A stretch of 64,000 nt of DNA from Roseiarcus sp963794155 (GTDB taxonomy: Bacteria; Pseudomonadota; Alphaproteobacteria; Rhizobiales; Beijerinckiaceae): contig CAWCCX010000013.1 in assembly GCA_963794155.1 (NCBI GenBank), positions 248,001 through 312,000 of the forward strand. The letters run 5' to 3'. Position numbers and translations under genes: made by a program. The notes beneath the pieces were generated by a model. That model did not search any database and was not told the origin of the DNA. It saw only the letters and a program-made list of their open reading frames with translations. Shown here one piece after another: positions 56,515-64,000 of the stretch (within the stretch, counting starts at the first letter, position 1; each line of letters opens with the position of its first letter).

Positions 56515-57493
56515 TCAGCCCGCCCCGCCGGTCAGCCTCCGCGCGGTCGCGGCGTCGGTGACGAGCGTGGTCGGCTTCAGGAGCTTGATCGCGCCGGCGA
56601 GCGCGGCCTGTTTGTGGGCGCCGCCGGCGGCGAGCACCCGGATCGGGGCGGCGCGGACCGAGTTCGATCGGAACCGACATCACCCGCTGATTGAGCGGGT
56701 GATCGAGGATCCGCCCGTCGCGGTCGAAGACGTTGCACAGGAGTTCGCCGACGCCGCCATATTCGCGCAACGCCTTGCGGTCGGCCTCGCCGATCAGGGC
56801 AAAGCGGGCGATCGCCGCCTCGGACCCGAGCGAGCCGACGCTGACCACCGCCGCGTCGAGCGCCTGGGCGAAATCGTAGACTTCCTTAAGCCCGCAGCGC
56901 TCGATGAGCGCCGCCTTGGTCGCCGCGCTGTCGACGAGGGCGGGCGCGGGAATGAGATAGCAGTCGGCGTTGAAGGCATGGGCGAAGGCGGAGGGGAACT
57001 CGGCCGGATTGTCGTGGACGAAGCGGGTGACCCCGCCGACCAGCGAGACGACGTTGAGGCCGCGCAGCGAGCGCTCGCGCAGATATTCGAGCGAACGGTT
57101 GAGGGTGCGTCCCCAGCCGAGGCCGATCTTCATGTCGTTGCGCAAGAGCCCCGAGACGCAATCGCCAAGCGCGGCGCCGATCGGGGCGGTCGGGTCGGCG
57201 GAGGCCGAGGAGAGCGGCGCAACGATCGCCTCGGAGAATCCGTAGAGCCGGCATAAAGCCGCCTCGAGGCCGCCAAGCTCCGCGTCGCCGCGCGAGAGCG
57301 CGATCCTGACCTCGCCCAGCGCCTTCGCCTCCGCCAGCATTCTGACCACCGTCACCCGGCCGACGCCGAGCGCTTCGGCGATTGCGCTCTGGGTCATCTC
57401 CTCGACGAAATACATCCAGGCCGCCCGCTGCCGCAGGCGCTCGCTGCGCTTGGGCGCGCGCAGGACGTCGGCCGCCGGAAGGTCTTGAGTCAT
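56515..57493 (-). CDS. SorC/DeoR-type sugar-binding transcriptional regulator (frameshifted near the 3' end)
   Basis: 325 aa when corrected. N-terminal HTH (MYFVEEMTQSAIAEALGVGRVTVVRMLAEAKALGEV) and a C-terminal sugar-phosphate-binding domain (GLGWGRTLNRSLEYL, VSLVGGVTRF, FNADCYLIPAPALVDS, GVGELLCNVFDRDGRIL). At 56660-56665 GAGTTC should read GAGTC. This restores the end VMSVPIDSVRAAPIRVLAAG with the usual GGAHK motif and a stop at 56515. Without the correction the C-terminus becomes an Arg-rich tail. ATG 57493 follows AAGAAGGGAAACC. No sugar operon adjoins, so the effector is unknown. Confidence 0.88.
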
Positions 57494-57569
57494 GGTTTCC
57501 CTTCTTGATCGAACCTGCGCTCCAGGCTGAACCCCGCTGGCGCCGGCCAAGGCGAGGAATCGGCGGCGT

Positions 57570-58529
57570 TCACGTGAGGCTGTCGAGGAACGAGGCGACG
57601 AATATGATGAGCCCGGCGAGCGCCGCCAGGATGACGAGGCCGACAATCACCGCGCGCTCCTCACTCCATCCAGGCGGCGCCTGCGTCAAGGACGGGTCGG
57701 GGGCCCTCGCAGGGCCAAGGTCTTGGCGCGACGGCCGGTCGGCGGCCTGACGCGGGATCGCTTCGAGGCGAGCCATCGCCGGCTGCGTCTCAACCGCGAG
57801 GCGGAGCGGAGGGCCGGCCGGAATTGCGCGGGCCGGCTCGAAGGCGGGGCGCGGCGGCTGGCATCGCGCTGCGCCGTCGCCGGCGAGCCACACGAACGCG
57901 GCTCCCAGAGCAGGGGCGAAGACGGGAAGCGCCGGCGCGTTCGCCTGCACCCACGCGGCGACAAGCGGATCGGAGACCGCCATCTCGCCCGCGATCCAAC
58001 CGAGAACCACCGCGCCCAGCGTCAGGATCGCCGGCGCGCGGCGAATGATTCCGGAGAGGATGAGGCCGCCGAAGGCAATGATGGGTATGCTCAGAAGGAC
58101 GCCCAGAGCCAGGAGCCAGAAGCTCCCCCCGGCGATGGCTGCGAGCGCGACGACATTGTCGAGGCTCATCGCCGCGTCGGCCAACATGATCACCGCCGCC
58201 GCGGTGACGAAATCGCCCGCGGCGGAAGCGCCCTTTGCCGCCAGGCCTTGGTCCGCCCTCCGGGCGCGCACGTTGAGGGCGATGACGATCAGCGTCCAGG
58301 CGGCGACGAGCTTGACCAGCGGCACGTCGAGAAGGGCGTTGGCGAACGCGAGCATCGCGAGCCGGAGCGCAATCGCGCCGACCGCGCCAAGCATCACCGC
58401 GCGGCGCGCCTCTTCCGCCGGCAGCCGTGAACAGGCGAGCCCGATCACCACGGCGTTATCGGCGCCGAGCAGGAGATCGAGGCAGAAGATCTGCACCAGA
58501 ACGACGATCCAGCCGGCGCTGTCGATCAT
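57570..58529 (-). CDS. TerC/YjbE-family integral membrane protein
   Basis: 319-aa membrane protein. TM1 carries FCLDLLLGADNAVVIGLAC and a later helix MLADAAMSLDNVVALAAIAGGS: the paired DN motifs that define the TerC family, thought to bind or move metal ions (Mn2+ in recent studies). About seven TM helices, then a cytoplasmic Pro/Arg-rich loop (about 215-280) and a C-terminal TM, which is an unusual extension. It is on the same strand as hflC, 88 bp downstream of its stop. Confidence 0.88.
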   Translation of the reverse strand: MIDSAGWIVVLVQIFCLDLLLGADNAVVIGLACSRLPAEEARRAVMLGAVGAIALRLAMLAFANALLDVPLVKLVAAWTLIVIALNVRARRADQGLAAKGASAAGDFVTAAAVIMLADAAMSLDNVVALAAIAGGSFWLLALGVLLSIPIIAFGGLILSGIIRRAPAILTLGAVVLGWIAGEMAVSDPLVAAWVQANAPALPVFAPALGAAFVWLAGDGAARCQPPRPAFEPARAIPAGPPLRLAVETQPAMARLEAIPRQAADRPSRQDLGPARAPDPSLTQAPPGWSEERAVIVGLVILAALAGLIIFVASFLDSLT

Positions 58530-58617
58530 GTCCGAGCCTCCGGCGCCGCGCCGCGCACGGACGCCGCCGACCGAGGTTTGGGCGCGGCCGGGGCGAGGGC
58601 CGCGGCGCGCCGGCGGC

Positions 58618-59526
58618 TCAAGGCTTCGCGCCCTCCGCGACCGGCGCCGGCGCGGCGTCGGGCCTGGGGCCGGACTTGAGAATCTGAATGAAGTCGGCGT
58701 CCGGGCTTACGACCATCGTCGGCGCGGAATTGGCGAGCGCATTGCGATAGGTCTCCAGCGAGCGGTAGAAGGAATAGAATTGCGGGTCTTGCGAGAAGGC
58801 CTCGGCAAGCGTCCGGTTGGCCTCGGCGTCGCCGTCGCCGCGCGCGACCGCCGCGTCGCGGTGGGCCTCCGAGAGGACGACGGTGCGATCGTGGTCGGCG
58901 CGGGCCTCGATCTGCTGCGCCCATTCGAAGCCTTGCGCCCTCAGCTCCTTCGCCTCGCGCTGCCGTTCCGATTTCATTCGGTCATAGATCGCCTGACTGG
59001 TCTCGAACGGCAGGTCGGAGCGATCGAATCTCACTTCGTCGACCACGATGCCGAGCGGCTCGGTCTTGGCCGCGACTTCGCCCTTGATGATGTCGAGGAT
59101 GCGGCCGCGGTCCTCGGTCAGGAGCGCGCGGAGCGGAACCTGTCCGAGCTCGCGCCGGGTGGACGAGCTCACGAGCTGAGCAAGCTGCGCGTTCGCCGTC
59201 TCGCTGGTGCGCAGGGCCTGGTAGAAGCGCAGCGGATCGACGATGCGATAGCGCGCATAGGGCTGGACTTCGAGGCGCTTCTCATCGCCCATGATCACCT
59301 GTTCGAGCGGCGGCTCGAGCAGGAGCGAGCGGGTGGAGGTGACGTAGACGCTGTCGATGAACGGCGCCTTGAAGTTGAGCCCGGGCTTGTCGACGACGCC
59401 GGCCGGCGCGCCGAGCCGCACGACCAGCGCCTGCTCGCCTTCGTTGACGATATAGATCGAGGAGGCGGCGAGATAGACGCCGAGCGCGGCGAGAGCGAGC
59501 CCGACGCCGACGACGCGGCCCCTCAC
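58618..59526 (-). CDS. hflC: HflC, SPFH-domain regulator of FtsH protease
   Basis: 302-aa periplasm-facing membrane protein with one N-terminal TM (VVGVGLALAALGVYLAASSIYIV) and an SPFH/Band-7 domain (EQALVVRLGAPAGVVDKPGLNFKAPFIDSVYV; RELGQVPLRALLTEDRGRILDIIKGEV). With HflK it forms the large cage around FtsH and modulates membrane protein turnover. It overlaps hflK by 4 bp. Confidence 0.95.
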   Translation of the reverse strand: MRGRVVGVGLALAALGVYLAASSIYIVNEGEQALVVRLGAPAGVVDKPGLNFKAPFIDSVYVTSTRSLLLEPPLEQVIMGDEKRLEVQPYARYRIVDPLRFYQALRTSETANAQLAQLVSSSTRRELGQVPLRALLTEDRGRILDIIKGEVAAKTEPLGIVVDEVRFDRSDLPFETSQAIYDRMKSERQREAKELRAQGFEWAQQIEARADHDRTVVLSEAHRDAAVARGDGDAEANRTLAEAFSQDPQFYSFYRSLETYRNALANSAPTMVVSPDADFIQILKSGPRPDAAPAPVAEGAKP

Positions 59527-60584
59527 TTCGCCGCTCCCAGCGCCGGCGGCGCGGCGGGGATCGGCGCCGGCGGCTTCAGCTCCGACATCGGCAGATAGGG
59601 AACGATGCCCGACATTCCCCGGCCGGAAGCGTCGACGATGACCTTCGACGACTTCTTCAGCAGCTCGTCGACGCTGTCCATGTAAAGCCGCCGCGCGGTC
59701 ACGTCCTTTGCGGCCTCGTAGCTTCGGAGCAACGGCGTGAAGGCGTCGGCGTCGCCATGGGCGAGATTGACCACCTGCACCTTGTAGGCCTCGGCTTCCT
59801 GGCGGATTCGTTCGGCGTCGCCGCGCGCGCGCGGCAGGATGTCGTTGGCGTAGGCCTCGGCCTCGTTGCGCGCCCGCTCCTGGTCGGCGCGCGCGCGCTG
59901 GACGTCGTTGAACGCGTCGATGACCGCCAGCGGCGGCTCGACCCGCTGCAACTGCACCTGCGTGATCTCGACCCCGGCCTTTTCATCGTCGAGCAGCTTT
60001 TGCAGCAGGGCCTGGGTCTCGTCGGCGATCTGCTGACGCTTGTTGGACATCGCAGCCTGGATCGGCGTGCGGCTGATGACGTCGCGAAGCGCGCCCTCGG
60101 CGGCGATCCTGACCGCCAGTTCCGGATTGTCGACCTTGAACAGGAATTGGCCGGGATCGCGGATTTTCCAGAACACGGCGCCATCCGCCTCGACGATGTT
60201 CTCGTCGCCGGTGAGCATCTGCCGGCCGCGGCCGGTCTGGGCGTCGGCGGCGGCGGCCGTCGAGCCGACGCCGAGCTGGATCTGGTTGATCTCCGTCACC
60301 TTCGGCAGGAGCACGGTTTCGATCGGGTAGGGCAGGTGAACGTGGAGGCCGGGTTCGGTGGTCGCGACCCATTGTCCGAAGCGCAGCACGACGCCCTTTT
60401 CGTCCGGCTGGACGCGATAGAGCGAGGTTGCGAGCCAGGCGAGAAGCAGGAGTCCCGCCAGGGCGACAATTCCGCGCCGGTCGAGGCGGGGGAGGCGGAA
60501 GAGATCGCCGACGCTGGCGCGAAGGGCGCCCGCGAGATCAAGCGGCGCCGTGGGCAAAGGGTCGTCGCGCGCGTCCTGGCTCAC
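59523..60584 (-). CDS. hflK: HflK, SPFH-domain regulator of FtsH protease
   Basis: 353 aa. One TM (GIVALAGLLLLAWLATSLY) followed by the SPFH domain (VQPDEKGVVLRFGQWVATTEPGLHVHLPYPIETVLLPKV) and a long coiled coil (ARADQERARNEAEAYANDILPRARGDAERIRQEAEAY). The acidic/Pro N-terminal tail is short compared with the Gly-rich tail of the E. coli protein. It lies 39 bp downstream of rlmN on the same strand. Confidence 0.95.
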   Translation of the reverse strand: MSQDARDDPLPTAPLDLAGALRASVGDLFRLPRLDRRGIVALAGLLLLAWLATSLYRVQPDEKGVVLRFGQWVATTEPGLHVHLPYPIETVLLPKVTEINQIQLGVGSTAAAADAQTGRGRQMLTGDENIVEADGAVFWKIRDPGQFLFKVDNPELAVRIAAEGALRDVISRTPIQAAMSNKRQQIADETQALLQKLLDDEKAGVEITQVQLQRVEPPLAVIDAFNDVQRARADQERARNEAEAYANDILPRARGDAERIRQEAEAYKVQVVNLAHGDADAFTPLLRSYEAAKDVTARRLYMDSVDELLKKSSKVIVDASGRGMSGIVPYLPMSELKPPAPIPAAPPALGAAK

Positions 60585-60623
60585 GGGAGCGTCCCCATCG
60601 TCCGGCGGAGAATTGCGCGCGCG

Positions 60624-61823
60624 TCAGTCCTGTCCAACGGCCAAACTCTCCTCGAGCATCATGCGCGCTCGCGCCCGCAGCTTTTCGCTCTCGCTCTTGA
60701 GCTGGCCGCAGGCGGCCAGAATGTCGCGGCCCCGCGGCGTGCGCACCGGGCTCGCGTAGCCGGCATTGAAGACGATCTCCGAAAAGCGCTCGATCGTCTC
60801 CCAGTCCGAGCATTCGAAGGCGCTCCCAGGCCAGGGGTTGAAAGGAATGAGGTTGATCTTGGCCGGCAGGCCCTTAAGCAGGCGCACCAGCGCCCTCGCC
60901 TCGGCCGGGGAATCGTTGACGCCTTTCAGCATCACATATTCGAACGTGATCCGTCGGGCGTTGGAGGCGCCGGGATAGTCGCGGCAGGCCTCGATGAGCG
61001 CCGGAAGCGGATATTTCCGGTTGAGCGGCACGAGCTGGTCGCGCAACGCGTTGTTGGTCGCGTGCAGGGAGACCGCGAGCATGGTCCCGCATTCGGCCCC
61101 GAGCCTCGCCATCTCGGGAACGACGCCGGAGGTCGAAACGGTGACGCGCCGCTTCGACAGCGACAAGCCGTCGCCGTCGGTCAGAATCGCGATCGCGTCG
61201 CGCACCGCGTCGAGGTTGTAGAGCGGCTCACCCATGCCCATGAAGACGATGTTGGACACCGCGCGTACCCCCTCGCCCTTGGGGACGATCCCGTCGGCCG
61301 GAGCGACGCCGCCGGGAAAATCGCCGAGCCGGTCGCGGGCGACGAGGACCTGCCCGACGATTTCAGCCGCCGTCAGGTTGCGCACCAGCGGCATCGTGCC
61401 GGTGTGGCAGAACGAGCAATTGAGGGTGCAGCCGACCTGGCTCGAGACGCAGAGCGTGCCTCGGTCCGACTCCGGGATATAGACGCATTCGATCTCGGCG
61501 CCCTTGTCGAAGCGATGCGCGGGGGCCATGCGCAGGAGCCACTTGCGGCTGCCGTCGGCGGAGACCTGCTCGGCGACAATGTCGGGGCGCGCGAGCGTGC
61601 AGCGCTCGGCGAGTCGCTCAAGCACAGGCCGGGCGATGTTGCGCATCGCGCCGAAGTCGCGCGCTCCGCGGTGGTAGATCCAGTGCCAGAGCTGGGACGC
61701 GCGCATGTTGAGCTCGCGCTCGGGCACACCCGTTTCGCGAAGGCTCTGAATGATTTCGCCGCGCGTCGCGCCGGCGAGGCGGATCGGCGCGCGGTCCTCG
61801 GCTCGAGGGGCGGCGGCGGTCAT
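60624..61823 (-). CDS. rlmN: Dual-specificity RNA methyltransferase RlmN
   Basis: 399-aa radical SAM enzyme that methylates C2 of A2503 in 23S rRNA and A37 in some tRNAs. The radical SAM motif is CTLNCSFCHTG (CxxxCxxC). Other family marks: LRMAPAHRFDKGAEIECVYIP, GMGEPLYNLDAV, VSTSGVVPEM, SLHATNNALRDQLVPLNRKYPL and the C-terminal TPRGRDILAACGQL containing the second methyl-accepting-type Cys. The ATG at 61823 is chosen; the open frame upstream is antisense-like noise over guaC. Confidence 0.96.
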   Translation of the reverse strand: MTAAAPRAEDRAPIRLAGATRGEIIQSLRETGVPERELNMRASQLWHWIYHRGARDFGAMRNIARPVLERLAERCTLARPDIVAEQVSADGSRKWLLRMAPAHRFDKGAEIECVYIPESDRGTLCVSSQVGCTLNCSFCHTGTMPLVRNLTAAEIVGQVLVARDRLGDFPGGVAPADGIVPKGEGVRAVSNIVFMGMGEPLYNLDAVRDAIAILTDGDGLSLSKRRVTVSTSGVVPEMARLGAECGTMLAVSLHATNNALRDQLVPLNRKYPLPALIEACRDYPGASNARRITFEYVMLKGVNDSPAEARALVRLLKGLPAKINLIPFNPWPGSAFECSDWETIERFSEIVFNAGYASPVRTPRGRDILAACGQLKSESEKLRARARMMLEESLAVGQD

Positions 61824-61882
61824 GACGGAACTTCTACCACGCGACGCCCCACCCCTCCAACGTCCAGTTGTCGCAGGGTCTC

Positions 61883-62926
61883 CTATCCCCCGAACACGTC
61901 GTTGGTCTGCGCGCTCACGCGCACGAAGGTGGTGCGCTTCGAGACTTCCTTGAGGTGGGCCGCGCCGATATAGGTCATCATCGAGCGCACGCCGCCCATG
62001 ATCTCGGCCATCGTGCCGTCGACCGATCCGCGGTAGGGCGTCTCGACCGTCTTGCCCTCGGCGGCGCGATAATGGGCGACGCCGCCGGAATGTCTCTTCA
62101 TCGCCGTCTCCGACGACATGCCGTAGAACGTCATGCCGACCGGCACCTTCTCGCCGTCGCGCTCGGCGTAGCGGATTTCGCCGTCGCATTCGTCGTGGCC
62201 GGCGAGCATGCCGCCCAGCATCACGAAATCGGCGCCCGCCCCGTACGCCTTGGCGATGTCGCCGGGCGCGGTGCAGCCGCCGTCGGCGCAGACCTGACCT
62301 TTCAGCCCGTGGGCGGCGTCGGCGCATTCGATGATCGCCGAGAGCTGCGGATAGCCGACCCCGGTGACCCGCCGGGTGGTGCAGACCGACCCGGGACCGA
62401 TGCCGATCTTGACGATGTCCGCGCCGGCGAGAATCAGCGCCTCCGTCATATCGCCGGTGACGACGTTGCCGGCCATGATGACGGCGTGCGGGTAATCGTC
62501 GCGCACGCGCTTCACCGTCTCGAGAAACTTTTCCGCATAGCCGTTGGCGACGTCGAGACAGATGAACCGGATCGGCGCCGCCTTGGCGACCGAGGCGAGC
62601 TTCTTGACGTCGGCCGCGGTCGTGCCGAGCGAATAGAAGCCCTTGGCGCCGTCTGGGCCGGAGAAGAACTCGACGAGCTTCGGCTCGGGATAATGCTTGT
62701 GCAGCGCGGTCAGCGCCCCATGCTTGCCGAGCGCGTGCGCCATCGCCATGGTGCCGGTGACGTCCATGTTGGCGGCAATGAGCGGAAAGCCCTTCCATTC
62801 CGAGCCGGTGTGGAGGAAGCGAAAGGCGCGGTCGACGTCGACGGCGCTGCGGGTGTTAAGGGTCGAACGCTTGGGGCGGATGAGGACGTCCTTGAAATCG
62901 AGCTTGACGTCGGTTTCGATGCGCAT
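61883..62926 (-). CDS. guaC: GMP reductase
   Basis: 347 aa. Reduces GMP to IMP with NADPH for purine interconversion. IMPDH/GMPR barrel signatures: DFKDVLIRPKRSTLNTRSAV, ANMDVTGTMAMAHALGKHG, the catalytic-Cys loop GIGPGSVCTTRRVTGVGYPQ and FVMLGGMLAGHDE. There is no CBS subdomain, which separates it from IMP dehydrogenase. Divergent from the GST gene. Confidence 0.95.
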   Translation of the reverse strand: MRIETDVKLDFKDVLIRPKRSTLNTRSAVDVDRAFRFLHTGSEWKGFPLIAANMDVTGTMAMAHALGKHGALTALHKHYPEPKLVEFFSGPDGAKGFYSLGTTAADVKKLASVAKAAPIRFICLDVANGYAEKFLETVKRVRDDYPHAVIMAGNVVTGDMTEALILAGADIVKIGIGPGSVCTTRRVTGVGYPQLSAIIECADAAHGLKGQVCADGGCTAPGDIAKAYGAGADFVMLGGMLAGHDECDGEIRYAERDGEKVPVGMTFYGMSSETAMKRHSGGVAHYRAAEGKTVETPYRGSVDGTMAEIMGGVRSMMTYIGAAHLKEVSKRTTFVRVSAQTNDVFGG

Positions 62927-63045
62927 GAATTGTCCAGTGTGTGGCGGGAGAACGGGCGCCGCCCGTCGATCAACGATCTATCACAAGCGCCGACCCAAAC
63001 GAACCCATGGCGCAACGCGCCGCAAGGCGGAACGGAGACGGAGGA

Positions 63046-63681
63046 ATGACCGGGGAACTCGTTCTATACACCCATCCGAGGTCACGAGGCCGAATCGTGC
63101 GCTGGATGCTGGAGGAGGTCGGCGAGCCTTACCGCGCCGAAATCCTTGATTTTACCGGCTCGATGAAGGCCCCCGAATATCTCACGATCAATCCGATGGG
63201 CAAGGTTCCGGCGCTGCGCCACGGGGAGACGATCGTAACCGAAGCGGCGGCGATCTGCGCCTATCTCGCCGACGTCTTTCCCGCCGCGGGCCTAGCGCCG
63301 CCGCCGGGCTCGCGCCTGCGCGGGCCGTATTATCGCTGGCTGTTCTTCGCCGCCGGACCGCTCGAGGCCGCCAACACCAACAAGGCGCTCGGCCTCGTCG
63401 TGCCGACGGAGCGGACAGCCATGGTCGGATATGGCAGCCAGGAGCGGACGCTCGCGGCGCTCGAGCATCAACTGGCGAGTTCCGAGTATATTGCCGGCGA
63501 TCGCTTCACCGCCGCTGACGTCTATGTCGGATCACATGTCGGGCTTGCGATGACGTTCGGCGCGATCGACAAGCGTCCTGCGTTCGAGCGCTATTGGGCG
63601 CTTGTGGGAACGCGCCCGGCGGCATTGCGCGCGCGGGAGATCGACGACAAGCTTGCGGCCGAGCGGCGGAACGCGGGCTGA
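63046..63681 (+). CDS. Glutathione S-transferase
   Basis: 211 aa. N-terminal thioredoxin-fold domain (LVLYTHPRSRGRIVRWMLEEVGEPYRAEILDF, INPMGKVPALRHGETIVTEAAAICAYLADVFP with the glutathione-binding Ser/Glu region) and an all-helical C-terminal domain (GDRFTAADVYVGSHVGLAMTFG). SD GGAGACGGAGG precedes the ATG at 63046; the frame is open from 62941. Substrate unknown. Confidence 0.93.
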   Translation: MTGELVLYTHPRSRGRIVRWMLEEVGEPYRAEILDFTGSMKAPEYLTINPMGKVPALRHGETIVTEAAAICAYLADVFPAAGLAPPPGSRLRGPYYRWLFFAAGPLEAANTNKALGLVVPTERTAMVGYGSQERTLAALEHQLASSEYIAGDRFTAADVYVGSHVGLAMTFGAIDKRPAFERYWALVGTRPAALRAREIDDKLAAERRNAG

Positions 63682-63717
63682 CACGGCGTTCGACATACGC
63701 CGCCGAGAGGTTCGATC

Positions 63718-64000
63718 ATGCGTTTGAAAGGCAAGGCCGCGCTGGTGACCGGGGCGGGACAGGGGTTCGGGTTCGGCATCGCCGAAGCCTTCGTTCGCGA
63801 GGGCGCGCGGGTGGCGTGCCTGGACCTCAAGGGCGATGTCGCCGAGGCGGCCGCCAAGCGGTTCGGCGGCGGGGCGATTGCGCTTCATGCCGACGTTTCG
63901 AAGCGCGACGACGTCGAGCGGGCGGCGCGCGCCGCGATCGCCGCGTTCGGGCGGATCGACATCGTGGTCAACAACGCCGGCACCACGCATAGAAACAAAC
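63718..64000 (+). CDS. Short-chain dehydrogenase/reductase, FabG-like (partial)
   Basis: The first 94 residues of an SDR: LKGKAALVTGAGQGFGFGIAEAF (TGxxxGxG cofactor site), CLDLKG (acidic residue favouring NAD(H)), ALHADVSKRDDVERA and IVVNNAGTTHR (NNAG). The gene continues past the window end. SD GAGAGG is 6 bp upstream. It follows the GST gene by 36 bp and is likely cotranscribed. Confidence 0.92.
   Translation, partial: MRLKGKAALVTGAGQGFGFGIAEAFVREGARVACLDLKGDVAEAAAKRFGGGAIALHADVSKRDDVERAARAAIAAFGRIDIVVNNAGTTHRNK

Noticed and set aside
61824..62798. N-terminal extension of RlmN over guaC
   Set aside because: The frame is open but overlaps guaC in another register on the same strand with noise-like sequence; the ATG at 61823 gives the family start.

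Overview
This is a high-GC, gene-dense chromosomal window from a Gram-negative bacterium, most likely an alphaproteobacterium of the Hyphomicrobiales (Beijerinckiaceae/Methylocystaceae-like). The evidence is a homodimeric-E1 pyruvate dehydrogenase, a PQQ alcohol dehydrogenase with a lanthanide-type aspartate, a PEPxxWA-CTERM protein, HflKC, AcoABC-type dehydrogenase genes and GANTC-associated sequence artefacts (GANTC is the CcrM site). The taxonomic placement is inference. I found no rRNA, convincing tRNA or CRISPR array.

Layout. 1-2526: marR-emrA-emrB efflux operon (emrB runs off the edge). 2622-5585: tusA-like gene, mobA, and an orphan B12-type radical SAM protein. 5625-14204: a variable region with two large class III cyclase/TPR proteins, a cyclase-ATPase fragment, a 57-bp duplicate of maeB, and an AT-richer locus. 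That locus encodes a 97-aa peptide with three VVV blocks followed by a radical SAM/SPASM-like protein fused to a cupin_8/JmjC-like domain. It looks like an undescribed peptide-modification (RiPP-type) system and is the best candidate for something new here. 14724-21738: maeB, family 25 glycosyltransferase, kup, alpha/beta hydrolase, small membrane protein, 5-hydroxyisourate hydrolase. 21941-28956: aceE-aceF-lpd and an epimerase-like gene. 29514-30659: exported YD-repeat protein with an exosortase signal. 31152-35128: molybdenum hydroxylase operon (2Fe-2S subunit, Mo subunit, triheme cytochrome). 35156-39012: second emrAB pair with a divergent TetR regulator. 39050-41870: CBS-BON protein, asparaginase, ankyrin protein. 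41958-44373: diheme cytochrome c and PQQ dehydrogenase. 44644-48000: acoABC-type genes. 48353-48993: broken IS630. 49538-55628: AraC regulator, oleate hydratase, two outer-membrane proteins, a small membrane protein. 55900-62926: lipoprotein, SorC-type regulator, TerC, hflC, hflK, rlmN, guaC. 63046-64000: GST and the start of an SDR.

Two patterns cut across the genes. First, five otherwise intact genes carry a one-base frameshift, and each is repaired by reading GAACTC/GAGTTC as GACTC/GAGTC. This points to a systematic consensus error at methylated GANTC rather than five pseudogenes, so those products should be read as probably functional. Second, four gene-free stretches hold short repeats phased at about 10.7 or 21 bp (8964, 17101, 28980, 48183).
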